Positions 18,050 through 26,781 are shown, numbered from the stretch's first letter. The stretch: 64,000 nucleotides of DNA from PALSA-555 sp963821325 (GCA_963821325.1 CAWGDC010000005.1:372001-436000), one strand, 5' to 3'. A program made the numbers and translations. The notes: a model not told the origin generated them from the letters alone.

Positions 18050-18502
18050 CTACGAGGGTGGCCGAACGTTGATGACGAGCGTGAAGATGGCGGTGAGGAC
18101 GTCGTCGCCGGTCGCGGCGTTCTTCCAGCGGGTCTCGGTCACGTAGAACTCGAGCTTGCCGCCGTTCGAGCGCTCTTTCTCGTACACGTCGGTGATCACC
18201 GTCTGGCCCTCGAGGACGTCGCCGACGTGCGGCCAGCGGTGGTACTCGAAGGCCTGCTCGCCGTGGAGGATGGCGCGGCCCGGACCGCGCAGCTTCTCGA
18301 TCGGCAACCCGGCGGCGCCGCCGGCGCCGAGCGAGCCCCAGTACGACATCACGAACGGGAACGTCGGCGGGACCGGGGCGGCGTCGCCCCGGTAGACGTC
18401 GTCGGCGTCGCCGAGCGCCTCGGCGAAGACCCGCACCGGGCCCCGCTCGATCTGGACCGTCTGGGTCGCGCTCGTCTGGCCCTTCAGCTCGGTCAACGCC
18501 AC
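18050..18502 (-). CDS. MaoC/FAS1-type hot-dog dehydratase-like protein
   Basis: A 150-residue hot-dog-fold protein of the FAS1_DH_region/MaoC N-terminal type, as in mycobacterial HadA-like hydratase subunits. It contains VQIERGPVRVFAEALGD, VPPTFPFVMSYW, LHGEQAFEYHRWPHVGD and VTETRWKNAATGD. These short subunits usually lack the full D-x4-H catalytic pair and work as one half of a heterodimeric hydratase. The GTG start at 18502 is preceded by AAGGAG at 6 bases, and a TAACGT box lies further upstream. A second protein of this type is at 46231. Confidence 0.82.
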   Translation of the reverse strand: MALTELKGQTSATQTVQIERGPVRVFAEALGDADDVYRGDAAPVPPTFPFVMSYWGSLGAGGAAGLPIEKLRGPGRAILHGEQAFEYHRWPHVGDVLEGQTVITDVYEKERSNGGKLEFYVTETRWKNAATGDDVLTAIFTLVINVRPPS

Positions 18503-18530
18503 GCCACGCTCCTTCGGTCGGCGCCGGACG

Positions 18531-19538
18531 TTACCGGAGCCAGTCGGCGCCGTGGGCGGCGAGGCGGTCCCGGAACGCGTTCGGGACGGGGTCGACGTCG
18601 CCGCCGAGCAGCGCGTGCTCGCAGCGGGCGCCGTAGGCGGTGGCGTACACCCACGAGGCCCGCACCACCCGCCACTCCCGGTCGTCGAAGGGCTGGCCCC
18701 GCGCCCGCTCGTAGTCCTCCACGAACGCGGTCGCCTCCCCGACGGTCGGGACGTGGGCCACGGGCTGGGACCAGTCGATCGTGAACGCGTGCGCCACCTG
18801 GCCGACCGCCACGGTCTCGGCGTCCACCCGCAGGCTGTCCCAGTCGTACACGGCGACGAGGTCGTCGCCGTCGACGCGGAGATGCTCGACCCGGAAGTCG
18901 ACGTGGGTCAGCACCGTCGGCGGGCCGGCGTCACGCGCGATCGTCGCGGCGGCTCGCGCCGCCAGCGCCTCGATCCACTCGGCGCCGGCCGCCGTCGCGT
19001 CGAAGTCGAACACCGGGCTGTGCGGCTCGGGGAACACCGTCCCCTCGCCGCGCGGCAGGACGCGTCGCGCCAACGCCGGCTCGTCCGCGCAGGCGGCCGT
19101 CAGGGTGAGCAGCCGGTGGAAGCTCTCGGCGACGCCGCGCCGCACCCGCGGCTGCGTGGCGTCGGGGACGGCCCCGCCGGTGAGCATCGCGTCCACGACG
19201 GCGAGGCCCGGCCCGATCCGCGCCGGGCCGGCGAGCGGCCGCGGCGCCGGGAAGCCGCGGGCGTGCAGGTGGCGCTGCACCCGCTGGATCGCGGCCAGCA
19301 GCGGTGCCGCCGTGACCGGCTGATGCGCCTTCAGCACCACCGGGCGGCCGTCGTCGAGCACCACCCCGAGCGCGCAGCCGGTGCTCGTCACGTAGAAGCG
19401 CGGCTCGCCGACCCCGGCGCCGAGCTCGCGCCGGAGGAACTGGTCGGTGAGCGCGGCGATCGCCGCCGCGTCGGTCGTGCCGAAGCATGCACGGTCGACG
19501 GGCGCCGCCGGGTAGCGGTCCAGCGCGGCCTGGATCAC
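18531..19538 (-). CDS. Phosphotransferase (APH/choline-kinase fold) family protein
   Basis: Aminoglycoside-phosphotransferase-like kinase fold, about 335 residues. The N-lobe has GCALGVVLDDGRPVVLKAHQ with the ATP-binding Lys. The Brenner-type loop VLTHVDFRVEHLRVDGDDLV carries the catalytic Asp (HxDF), and AVYDWDSLRVD supplies the second metal Asp. A GTG at 19538 was chosen as start; a CTG overlapping the stop of the upstream synthetase is also possible. It lies directly downstream of an acyl-CoA synthetase. Relatives next to such genes are mostly of unknown function; antibiotic resistance should not be assumed. Confidence 0.78.
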   Translation of the reverse strand: MIQAALDRYPAAPVDRACFGTTDAAAIAALTDQFLRRELGAGVGEPRFYVTSTGCALGVVLDDGRPVVLKAHQPVTAAPLLAAIQRVQRHLHARGFPAPRPLAGPARIGPGLAVVDAMLTGGAVPDATQPRVRRGVAESFHRLLTLTAACADEPALARRVLPRGEGTVFPEPHSPVFDFDATAAGAEWIEALAARAAATIARDAGPPTVLTHVDFRVEHLRVDGDDLVAVYDWDSLRVDAETVAVGQVAHAFTIDWSQPVAHVPTVGEATAFVEDYERARGQPFDDREWRVVRASWVYATAYGARCEHALLGGDVDPVPNAFRDRLAAHGADWLR

Positions 19539-19576
19539 GGCCGCGGTCGCCGCGACCGACGGGTGTGCGGGCCGGC

Positions 19577-21109
19577 TCAGGGCGACGGGGAAGGGGTCCG
19601 CAGCTGGTGCTTCATCACCTTGCCGGTGGCGTTGCGGGGCAGCTCGTCGACGAAGACGAGCTGGCGGGGCCGCTTGTAGTCGGCGAGCCGCTCGGCGACG
19701 AAGTCGTGGAGCTGCTCGGCGTCGAGGTCGCTCGCCGGCCGCCGGACGACCCACGCGGCGACGTCCTCGCCGAGCACCGGATGCGGGATACCCGTGACGG
19801 CCGCCTCCTGCACATCGGGGTGCTCGAGGAGCACCGCCTCGACGTCCGTGGCGTAGATGTTGTTGCCGCCGCGGATGATCATGTCCTTCTTGCGGCCGCA
19901 GATGTAGAGGTAGCCGTCCTCGTCGAGGTAGGCGAGGTCCCCGCTGCGCAGCCAGCCGTCGTCGGTCCAGGTGGCGGCGGTTGCCTCGTCGTCGCGGTAG
20001 TACTCGCGCTGCTTGCCGGCCATCCGCAGCAGCAGCTCGCCGACGACCGTGGGTGGCGTCTCGTGCCCGTCGCCGTCGACGATCTTGATCTCCATCGGCC
20101 CGATGGGCTTGCCGACCGAGCCGATCCGGTTCTTGATCTCCTCCTTCGGCATCACGATGTACGCCGGGCCAGCCTCGGTCATGCCGTACGAGTTCCCGAC
20201 GGTGGCGTCGGGCAGCCGCTCGATCAGGGCCAGCTGGGTGTGCGGTGCTAGCGGCGCGCTGCCGATCGACACCTGCCGGAGGCTCGACAGGTCGCGACGC
20301 TCGAAGTCGGGGTGCGCCACGATCAGCTCCGCGAACGCGGGCACGAGCATGCAGAACGCCGGCCGCTCCCGCTCCACGTAGTCGAGCCAGCGACCGGCGT
20401 CGAAGCGCGGCTGGTAGAAGCCGATGAGCCCCATCTTCATCGGGTTGTAGATGAACGCGATCCCGGCGAACGTGAACATCGGTGCGCCGTGGATCCACCC
20501 CTCCCCGGTCCAGACCGGCTCGAGGTTCGGGATCATCGCCAGGTTGCTGTGCCGCACCGCGATGCCTTTCGGGAGCCCGGTCGTGCCCGACGTGTACATC
20601 ACGTCGGCCAAGTCCGAGGGATCCCGCGGCACCTGGAAGTCACCCTCGTCGCCGTCCCCGACCTCGTCCCAGGCCGCCACGTCTCGCGCGTCCCCGCCGG
20701 CGCTGACCACCAGGCGCAACGACGACAGCCGGGGCCGCACGGCCTGCACCGTGGGGAGCAGCGACGCGTCGGTGAGCACGGCCGCGACCTCGGCGTGGCC
20801 GAGGATCGCGGCCAGTTCCGGCTCGGACAGCCGGGTGTTGGTCGGCACGGCGACCGCGCCCGCCTTGTGGATCGCCGCGTAGGCGACGATCCAGCGGAGC
20901 ACCTCGCTGCTCGGCAGGTACACCGACACCCGGTCCCCGGGGTGGACGCCGAGTCCGACGAGGCCCCGGGCCAGCGCGTTCGACGCGCGGTCCCAGCCGG
21001 CGAACGTGATCGCGGTGCCGGCGTCGAGGTTGCGGTAGGCGAGCGCGTCGGGATGCTCCCCGGCCATGAATCGCAGCTGGTCGACCTGCAGCTCACCCCA
21101 CGGCGGCAC
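19577..21109 (-). CDS. Acyl-CoA synthetase (AMP-forming, FadD-like)
   Basis: Canonical ANL-family acyl-CoA ligase, 510 residues. The P-loop is YTSGTTGLPKGIAVRH near residue 175, the A5 motif NSYGMTEAGP, the A7 motif WLRSGDLAYLDEDGYLYICG, the A8 hinge KKDMIIRGGNNIY, and the A10 Lys in LPRNATGKVMKHQLR. It activates a carboxylic acid to its CoA thioester via an adenylate. GTG start at 21109. Its divergent promoter region with the thiolase at 21188 contains the TGAC-N6-GTCA palindrome, so the two are probably regulated together. Confidence 0.92.
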   Translation of the reverse strand: MPPWGELQVDQLRFMAGEHPDALAYRNLDAGTAITFAGWDRASNALARGLVGLGVHPGDRVSVYLPSSEVLRWIVAYAAIHKAGAVAVPTNTRLSEPELAAILGHAEVAAVLTDASLLPTVQAVRPRLSSLRLVVSAGGDARDVAAWDEVGDGDEGDFQVPRDPSDLADVMYTSGTTGLPKGIAVRHSNLAMIPNLEPVWTGEGWIHGAPMFTFAGIAFIYNPMKMGLIGFYQPRFDAGRWLDYVERERPAFCMLVPAFAELIVAHPDFERRDLSSLRQVSIGSAPLAPHTQLALIERLPDATVGNSYGMTEAGPAYIVMPKEEIKNRIGSVGKPIGPMEIKIVDGDGHETPPTVVGELLLRMAGKQREYYRDDEATAATWTDDGWLRSGDLAYLDEDGYLYICGRKKDMIIRGGNNIYATDVEAVLLEHPDVQEAAVTGIPHPVLGEDVAAWVVRRPASDLDAEQLHDFVAERLADYKRPRQLVFVDELPRNATGKVMKHQLRTPSPSP

Positions 21110-21132
21110 GGCGCGCGACCGTAGCCCAGGGA

Positions 21133-21156
21133 CCTGACGGGGCCGTCAGGTACTGT
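21133..21156. promoter_or_regulatory. TGAC-N6-GTCA operator (18-bp palindrome) plus -10 box
   Basis: CCTGACGG-GG-CCGTCAGG (21133-21150) is a perfect palindrome with a 2-base centre. It lies directly before TACTGT (21151-21156), the candidate -10 of the thiolase gene, and in the 78-base divergent region with the acyl-CoA synthetase. A protein bound here would cover the spacer or -35, so repression is the simplest reading. Three further copies of the TGAC-N6-GTCA core lie at 46160, 49940 and 56972. Confidence 0.65.
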
Positions 21157-21187
21157 CGTCGCCCGACGTCCGTTCCGAGGAGGACCC

Positions 21188-22369
21188 GTGGGAGACGCCG
21201 TCATCGTCGCCGCTGCCCGCACGCCGATTGGCACGGCGCGGAAGGGCTCGCTCGCCGCCATGAGCGCGTTCGACCTCGGTCGTGTCGTCGTCGAGTCGGC
21301 GGTGAAGCGCGCCGGTGTCCCGGCCGAGGACCTCGACGACATCGTGCTCGGCGAGGTGCTCCAGGGTGGCGGCGACATCGCCCGGTACGTCGCCGTGGAG
21401 CTCGGGCTGACCGATGTGCCCGGCATGGCGCACAACCGGCACTGCGCGTCCGGGATGGCGGCGGTGCAGACCGCCGCGGCCAACATCCGTGCCGGCATGG
21501 ATCACGTCGTCGTCGCCGGCGGCACCGAGAGCATCACCCAGTCGCCGCAGGTGTTCCGCAAGCTGCCCGGCGCGTACGGCGGGGTCCAGCAGTGGCTGTC
21601 GCCGTCGCACCCCGAGACGCCCGACGCCCCGACGATGGACATGTCGATCACCGTGGGCTGGAACACCGCGCAGCGCGCCGGCGTCACCCGTGAGGAGATG
21701 GACGACTGGGCGTACCACTCCCACCGGCGGGCCGTGGCGTCCATCGACAACGGCTCGTTCCGCGACGAGATCGTCGCCGTCGAGGTCCCGGTCGGCCGAG
21801 GCGACCCGCGCATCTTCGACACCGACGAGCACCCGCGCCGCGACACGACACGGGAGCGCCTCGCGGCCCTCCCGCCGCTGCATCCGGAGATCCCCGGCTT
21901 CTCGATCACCGCCGGCAACGCCTCCGGTCTCAACGACGGCGCATGCGCGATGGTGCTCTGCGACGACACCTACGCCGCCGACCATGAGCTCGAGGTCCTC
22001 GCGATCGTGCGGTCGTGGGCGTCGGCTGGGGTGCCGCCCGCCGACACGGGGCTCGGGCCCACCGTCGCCATCCCGAAGGCCGTGCAGCGCGCCGGCCTGG
22101 CGCTCGAGGACGTCGCGCTCGTCGAGATCAACGAGGCGTTCGCGTCGATGGCGGTGGCGTCGAGCCGCATCCTCGGCTTCTCCCACGACATCGTGAACGT
22201 CAACGGGAGCGGCTGCAGCCTGGGCCACCCCGTGGCATGCACGGGCGCTCGGATGATCACGACGCTCACCTACGAGCTGCGACGCCGGGGTGGCGGCATC
22301 GGCGTCGCGAGCATGTGCGCCGGCGGCGGGATGGGGTCCGCGACGGTCATCGAGGTGCCGGCGCCCTAA
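21188..22369 (+). CDS. Thiolase (acetyl-CoA acetyltransferase family)
   Basis: Full-length 393-residue thiolase that cleaves 3-ketoacyl-CoA or condenses acyl-CoAs. The nucleophile Cys is in NRHCASGMAAV (near residue 86), the GHPVACTGAR His near 345, and the second active-site Cys in MCAGGGMGSA near 378. The N-terminal AVIVAAARTPIGTARKGSLA and VEINEAFASM are typical. GTG start at 21188 has GAGGAGG at 21177-21183. It is driven from the operator-containing promoter at 21133-21156, divergent from an acyl-CoA synthetase. Confidence 0.93.
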   Translation: MGDAVIVAAARTPIGTARKGSLAAMSAFDLGRVVVESAVKRAGVPAEDLDDIVLGEVLQGGGDIARYVAVELGLTDVPGMAHNRHCASGMAAVQTAAANIRAGMDHVVVAGGTESITQSPQVFRKLPGAYGGVQQWLSPSHPETPDAPTMDMSITVGWNTAQRAGVTREEMDDWAYHSHRRAVASIDNGSFRDEIVAVEVPVGRGDPRIFDTDEHPRRDTTRERLAALPPLHPEIPGFSITAGNASGLNDGACAMVLCDDTYAADHELEVLAIVRSWASAGVPPADTGLGPTVAIPKAVQRAGLALEDVALVEINEAFASMAVASSRILGFSHDIVNVNGSGCSLGHPVACTGARMITTLTYELRRRGGGIGVASMCAGGGMGSATVIEVPAP

Positions 22370-22413
22370 TCGCGCTGCCGGGGTCGGCTCGGCGGTTCGG
22401 CTGGCACCGGCGA

Positions 22414-22419
22414 TACATT
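22414..22419 (+). promoter_or_regulatory. Candidate -10 element (TACATT) for hisN
   Basis: TACATT overlaps the TTG that would otherwise be the first possible start codon of hisN. Seven bases further on is an in-frame ATC (22427), the position where a leaderless start codon would be expected. Confidence 0.4.
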
Positions 22420-23203
22420 GCGCGCCATCAGCGCCAATCTCGACGACGACCTCGCGCTCGCGCTGTCGCTTGCCGACACGGCCGACGAGCTGACCCTCCG
22501 GCGGTTCCGGGCCGCCGACCTGCACGTGCAGACCAAGCCCGACGACACCCCGGTGAGCGAGGCGGACCACGCGGTCGAGACCGCGGTGCGGCACCGGCTC
22601 GCGGTGGACCGCCCCGGCGACGCGATCGTCGGCGAGGAGTTCGGTGTGTCCGGCACGGGCCGGCGCCGCTGGATCATCGACCCGATCGACGGCACCAAGA
22701 GCTTCGTGCGCGGCGTCCCCGCCTGGGCGACGCTGCTCGCGCTCGAGGTCGACGACGACGTCGTGGTCGGGGTGGCGTCGGCACCCGCGCTGCGGCGGCG
22801 CTGGTGGGCGCGCACCGGCGGGGGAGCCTTCGCCAACGGCGACCCGATCCACGTGTCCGACGTGGCCCGGCTCGAGGACGCGTACGTCTCGGCACCCAGC
22901 GTCCGCGCCTTCGAGCTCGCCGGGCTCGACGCGGGGTTCCAGGCGCTGATCCGACACTGCCGTCACGTCTCGGGGTTCGCCGACTTCTGGGGTCACGTGC
23001 TCGTCGCCGAGGGGGCGGCGGACGTCATGGTGGAGCCGGTCCTCGCCCGCTGGGACGTCGCCGCGCTGCTCCCGATCGTGGCCGAGGCCGGTGGACGGAT
23101 CAGCGACTTCCGCGGTGCCCCGTGGGCTGACGACGCGCCCTGCCTCACGACGAACGGGCGGCTGCACGAGCTGGCCATCGACGCGTTGGCGGGCGCGGCG
23201 TGA
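22418..23203 (+). CDS. hisN: Histidinol-phosphatase, inositol-monophosphatase fold (HisN-like)
   Basis: About 261 residues of the Mg-dependent IMPase superfamily, closest in pattern to actinobacterial HisN, which makes histidinol from histidinol phosphate. DDLALALSLADTADELTLRR begins the conserved part. The metal motifs are GEEFG (Glu), WIIDPIDGTKSFVRGVPAWA (two Asp) and ARWDVAAL (Asp). The start is uncertain: TTG 22418 is used here, but it overlaps a -10-like box, and ATC 22427 fits leaderless geometry better. The stop overlaps the FGGY kinase GTG by 4 bases. Confidence 0.85.
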   Translation: MRAISANLDDDLALALSLADTADELTLRRFRAADLHVQTKPDDTPVSEADHAVETAVRHRLAVDRPGDAIVGEEFGVSGTGRRRWIIDPIDGTKSFVRGVPAWATLLALEVDDDVVVGVASAPALRRRWWARTGGGAFANGDPIHVSDVARLEDAYVSAPSVRAFELAGLDAGFQALIRHCRHVSGFADFWGHVLVAEGAADVMVEPVLARWDVAALLPIVAEAGGRISDFRGAPWADDAPCLTTNGRLHELAIDALAGAA

Positions 23204-24531
23204 GCCCGCCGGTGACCGTGGGGCTCGACATCGGCACGTCGTCGGTGAAAGCCGTCGCGGCCGACGACGACGGGAACGTGGTCGCCAGCGCGCGGGTGCC
23301 CCACGAGATGCGGGTGCCGACACCCGGGCGCCTCGAGCACGACGCGGTCGACGCGTGGCGGACCGGTCCGCGGCGCGCGCTCGCCGAGCTCGGCGACCTG
23401 GACGTGCGGGGGGTGAGCGTCGCGGCGATGGTCCCGTCGCTCACCGCGGTCGACGCCGGCGGTGTCCCCGTCCAGCCCGGCCTGCTGTACGGGGACGAAC
23501 GGGGCCACACCGGGAAGACCGGGAACCCCATCGAGGCCGGCGAGCTGCTCGCCTTCTTGCGCTGGCTGGTGCGCGCCGCGCCCGACGCCGCCGGCTACTG
23601 GCCCGCGCAGGCCGTCGCCAACCACGCGCTGTGCGGCGAGGCCGTGCTCGACACGTCGACCGCCGCGACCGCGCACCCGCTGTTCGACTGGCAGGGTTGG
23701 GACGCCGCGGTCGCCGCCGAGCACGGCACCCGCCCCGACCAGTTCCCTCGCCTCGTCCCGACGGCGTGGGCCGCGGGGCGCGTCGACGGTGATGGCCCAC
23801 CCCTTGCGTCCGGCTGCATCGATGCGCTGGCCGAGCAGCTCGTCGCCGGCGCGGACCACGACGGCGACGTCCTCGTCCTGCTCGGCACGACGCTCATCAT
23901 CTGGGCGGTCACCGATTCGACCGACGAGGTCCCCGGCCTGTACGTCCTGCCGCACACCGCGCCCGGCAAGATGCTCGTCGGCGGGCCGAGCAACGCCGGT
24001 GGGCTGTTCTGCAACTGGGCGGCGTCGCTGCTCGGCGCGCCGTCGACCCCGCTCGACGCGCACCGCGTTCCCGTGTGGGCCCCATACCCGCGGGGAGAGC
24101 GGTCCCTGATGCACGACGCGGCGCGGCGGGCCCAGCTCGTCGACCTCGACTTGACCCACGACGCGGCCGCGGTCCGTCGTGCGGCGTTCGAGGCGTCGGG
24201 GTTCGTTGCCCGCCGCATCCTCGACGTCGCCCGGGAGCACCACGGGATCGCTCCCCGGCGCCTCGTCGCGTCTGGTGGCGGCACCCGGGTCGACGACTGG
24301 GTCCAAGCCGTCGCCGACGCCACCGGGCTCCCCGTCGACTGCGTCGCGGTGCCCGAAGGGGGCGCGCTCGGGTCGGCCTGGCTGGCCCGCATCGCCGCCG
24401 GCCTCGAGGCCCCCACCGCGATGACCGAGGGCCGTCGCTGGGCGCGACACGGCCGCACCGTCGAACCCGACCCGGCATGGGTCGACGCGGTCGCCGACCG
24501 CTACGCGCGGTTCCTCGAGGTGTCGGCGTAG
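23200..24531 (+). CDS. FGGY-family carbohydrate kinase
   Basis: A 443-residue sugar kinase of the actin-like ATPase fold. The N-terminal phosphate loop is VGLDIGTSSVKAVAADDDG. The C-terminal domain has VLLGTTLIIWAVTDST and the adenosine site LVASGGGTRVDDWVQAVADA followed by PEGGALGSAWLA. Length is a little under the family norm (about 480-500). It is coupled to hisN by a GTGA overlap. The sugar cannot be identified; xylulokinase-like enzymes are the nearest general match. Confidence 0.85.
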   Translation: MSPPVTVGLDIGTSSVKAVAADDDGNVVASARVPHEMRVPTPGRLEHDAVDAWRTGPRRALAELGDLDVRGVSVAAMVPSLTAVDAGGVPVQPGLLYGDERGHTGKTGNPIEAGELLAFLRWLVRAAPDAAGYWPAQAVANHALCGEAVLDTSTAATAHPLFDWQGWDAAVAAEHGTRPDQFPRLVPTAWAAGRVDGDGPPLASGCIDALAEQLVAGADHDGDVLVLLGTTLIIWAVTDSTDEVPGLYVLPHTAPGKMLVGGPSNAGGLFCNWAASLLGAPSTPLDAHRVPVWAPYPRGERSLMHDAARRAQLVDLDLTHDAAAVRRAAFEASGFVARRILDVAREHHGIAPRRLVASGGGTRVDDWVQAVADATGLPVDCVAVPEGGALGSAWLARIAAGLEAPTAMTEGRRWARHGRTVEPDPAWVDAVADRYARFLEVSA

Positions 24532-24534
24532 GCT
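24529..24534 (+). promoter_or_regulatory. Candidate leaderless -10 element (TAGGCT) for the P450 operon
   Basis: TAGGCT includes the stop codon of the FGGY kinase and ends 8 bases before the GTG at 24543. If used, it gives the P450 operon its own start independent of hisN. Confidence 0.35.
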
Positions 24535-24542
24535 CGTTGGTC

Positions 24543-25769
24543 GTGACCTCGACCGTGCCGCTCGCCGACTGGGACCCGATGGCCCAGTTCGGCGCCGACG
24601 CCCGCGATGTGCGTGATCCGCACCCCGAGCTGGCCCGCCGCCGGCGCGAGGAGCCGATCGCCACACGATCCGCCTGGGGCGACGGCGGTCAGCCCGTCGA
24701 CGGGTACGAGCTCTACCGCTACGACGACTGCGCGGCGGTGCTGCGCGACAACGAGACGTTCTCCTCGGAGAGCATCCGGGCCAACATGGAGCTCGTCATG
24801 GGCCCATACCCGCTCGTCGGGATGGACGAGCCCGACCACAAGCGGCTCCGGTCGCTCGTCGCGCAGGCGTTCCGCCAGAAGACCCTCGCCCACTTCGAGG
24901 ACGATCTCGTCGTCCCGGTCGTCGACGAGATGATCGACGGGTTCGTCGCCCGCGGCGACGCCGAGCTGGTCCGCGAGATGACCTACCGCTACCCGGTGCA
25001 GGTCATCGCGGTGATCCTCGGGCTGCCCCGAGACGACTACGAGCAGTTCCACGTGTGGGCGTCGGCGATCATCAGCGTCGGTGCGCAACCGATGCGGGGC
25101 ATCCGGGCCTCCGCGGAGCTGCGCGACTACCTCGAAGGCGTGCTCGCCGACCGGCGCGCCCATCCCCGCGACGACCTGGTGAGCGAGCTCGCGACCGCCG
25201 AGCTCGACGGGGAGCGCCTCGGTGACGAGGAGCTCTACTCGTTCGTGCGGCTCCTCCTGCCCGCCGGCGCCGAAACCACCTACCGCGCGACCGGCAACCT
25301 CCTCTTCGGTCTGCTGAGCGACCCGCCCCAGCTCGAGGCGGTGCGCGCCGACCGGTCCCACCTCACTGCCGCGGTCGAAGAGGCGATCCGCTGGGAGCCG
25401 CCGCTGCTCATCACCTCGCGGGTGGCCGCCCGCGACGCGGAGGTCGCCGGGACGCCGGTCCCGGCCGGCACGCAGGTGATCCCCAACATCGGCTCCGCGA
25501 ACCGCGACGAGACCCGTTGGGACGACGCCGAGCGCTTCGACCTGTTCCGCGAGGCGAAGCCGGTCATCTCGTTCGGTGTCGGCCCCCACATGTGCCTCGG
25601 CATGCACCTCGCCCGGATGGAGATGCGCGCCGCCGTGAACCGGCTGCTCGACCGCTGCCCCAACCTGCGCCTCGACCCGCACGCCGTCGAGCGCGACGAC
25701 CCGCACATCCACGGGGAGACCTTCCGGTCGCCGACCACCCTCCCCGTGGTCTTCGACGCCGCGGCCTGA
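24543..25769 (+). CDS. Cytochrome P450
   Basis: A 408-residue soluble bacterial P450. The I-helix AGAETTY (with the Ala-Gly-x-x-Thr oxygen-activation groove) is near residue 240, the K-helix ExxR in EEAIRWEPP near 280, and the heme loop FGVGPHMCLGMHLAR supplies the Cys thiolate near 347. It hydroxylates or otherwise oxidises an unknown hydrophobic substrate. The next gene is a 3Fe-4S ferredoxin 8 bases away, the natural electron donor. Downstream are a hydrolase and a double acyl-CoA dehydrogenase, a layout like sterol or terpenoid catabolic operons. Confidence 0.94.
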   Translation: MTSTVPLADWDPMAQFGADARDVRDPHPELARRRREEPIATRSAWGDGGQPVDGYELYRYDDCAAVLRDNETFSSESIRANMELVMGPYPLVGMDEPDHKRLRSLVAQAFRQKTLAHFEDDLVVPVVDEMIDGFVARGDAELVREMTYRYPVQVIAVILGLPRDDYEQFHVWASAIISVGAQPMRGIRASAELRDYLEGVLADRRAHPRDDLVSELATAELDGERLGDEELYSFVRLLLPAGAETTYRATGNLLFGLLSDPPQLEAVRADRSHLTAAVEEAIRWEPPLLITSRVAARDAEVAGTPVPAGTQVIPNIGSANRDETRWDDAERFDLFREAKPVISFGVGPHMCLGMHLARMEMRAAVNRLLDRCPNLRLDPHAVERDDPHIHGETFRSPTTLPVVFDAAA

Positions 25770-25777
25770 CCTCCGGG

Positions 25778-25990
25778 GTGGCGGTGCTGCGCATCGAGAT
25801 CGACCCGTCGAAGTGCATGGGGTCAGGCAACTGCTCGTTCTGGGCGCCCGCCACCTTCGATCTCGGGGAGGACGGCATCGCGTACGTCGTCGACCCCGAC
25901 GGTGACGGCGAGGACAAGGTCGTCCTGGCCGGGCAGGGCTGCCCCACCCAGGCCATCGCCGTCTGGCGCGGCGACCAGCGCCTCGTGTGA
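25778..25990 (+). CDS. 3Fe-4S ferredoxin
   Basis: A 70-residue small ferredoxin. The ligand Cys are in DPSKCMGSGNC and, near the C-terminus, GQGCPTQAI. With Cys-x5-Cys and a single distal Cys, three ligands are visible, which fits a 3Fe-4S cluster of the P450-partner type. The GTG at 25778 is 8 bases after the P450 stop. The stop overlaps the hydrolase GTG by 4 bases. It almost certainly delivers electrons to the adjacent P450; a reductase is not adjacent (the flavoprotein at 57057 is one candidate). Confidence 0.93.
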   Translation: MAVLRIEIDPSKCMGSGNCSFWAPATFDLGEDGIAYVVDPDGDGEDKVVLAGQGCPTQAIAVWRGDQRLV

Positions 25991-26748
25991 CGGACCCGCT
26001 GCCCCGCGTGCTCGTGCACGGCGGGGCGCACGGCGCGTGGTGCTGGGAGCGCCTCCGGCCGCGCCTGCACACCCCGGCGCTCGCCGTCGACCTGCCACCG
26101 ACCGTGATCCGCGGCGCCCCACACGTCGCGCCGCCCCCCGACACCGCCCACCTCGGGCTCGACGACTTCGCCGACGCCGTCCTCGCCGCCGCTGACCGCG
26201 CCGGCTACGACCGCTTCGTGCTCGTCGGCCACTCACTGGGCGGGCTGACGATCGCCGAGGTCACCCGACGAGCGCCGACACGGGTCGCGCATCTCGTGTT
26301 CGTCTCGTGCCTGATCCCATCCGACGGGCAGTCCAGCATCGACGCGCTGCCGATCGAGCTGCGCCAGCTCGCCGCCGACGCCGTGCAGGCCAGCGAGCGC
26401 GAGGGTGCCGCGGTCGGCCGCCTCGACGACGCCACGATCCGCGCCATGTTCTGCAACGACATGAGCGACGAGCAGACCGCCTTCGTGCTCGACCACGTCG
26501 GCAGCGAGGTCCCGTCGCTGCTCGCGCAGCCGGTGACCCGACAGGGGATCCCGTCCACGGTGCCGAGCACCTACGTGCGGCTCGGCCGCGACGCGTCCCT
26601 CGCCCCCGAGGTGCAGGACGCGCAGATCGCCGCGCTGCGCGCCTGCCCCGGCGGCCCGGTCGACGTCGTGGACCTCGACACCGGCCACGACGTCATGATC
26701 AGCGCCCCGGCCGAGCTGGCCCGCATCCTCGACGGCCTCGCGACGTGA
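25987..26748 (+). CDS. Alpha/beta hydrolase
   Basis: A 253-residue alpha/beta-hydrolase of the methylesterase/salicylate-binding-like group. The oxyanion region is VLVHGGAHGAWCWERL, the nucleophile elbow FVLVGHSLGGLTIAE has Ser near residue 86, and the catalytic His is in DTGHDVMISAPAEL. It is translationally coupled to the ferredoxin (GTGA overlap), so it belongs to the P450 operon. It could open a lactone or cleave an ester or C-C bond made after P450 oxidation. Confidence 0.88.
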   Translation: MTDPLPRVLVHGGAHGAWCWERLRPRLHTPALAVDLPPTVIRGAPHVAPPPDTAHLGLDDFADAVLAAADRAGYDRFVLVGHSLGGLTIAEVTRRAPTRVAHLVFVSCLIPSDGQSSIDALPIELRQLAADAVQASEREGAAVGRLDDATIRAMFCNDMSDEQTAFVLDHVGSEVPSLLAQPVTRQGIPSTVPSTYVRLGRDASLAPEVQDAQIAALRACPGGPVDVVDLDTGHDVMISAPAELARILDGLAT

Positions 26749-26775
26749 CGGGCACGCGAACGTCACCGGTAGGAT
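26745..26775 (+). promoter_or_regulatory. Leaderless -10 (TAGGAT) with an upstream inverted repeat GTGACG-N10-CGTCAC
   Basis: TAGGAT (26770-26775) ends 6 bases before the GTG at 26782. The inverted repeat GTGACG (26745-26750) and CGTCAC (26761-26766) sits 3 bases upstream of it, where a -35 region would be. The repeat half-site TGACG resembles the TGAC-N6-GTCA operators but with a longer spacer, so it is listed separately. Internal promoter for the acyl-CoA dehydrogenase. Confidence 0.4.
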
Positions 26776-26781
26776 CCTCGC

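Noticed and set aside
18531..20498. Apparent fusion of a phosphotransferase with upstream coding sequence
   Set aside because: The upstream part is antiphase to the clear acyl-CoA synthetase at 19577-21109 and is an Arg-rich shadow.
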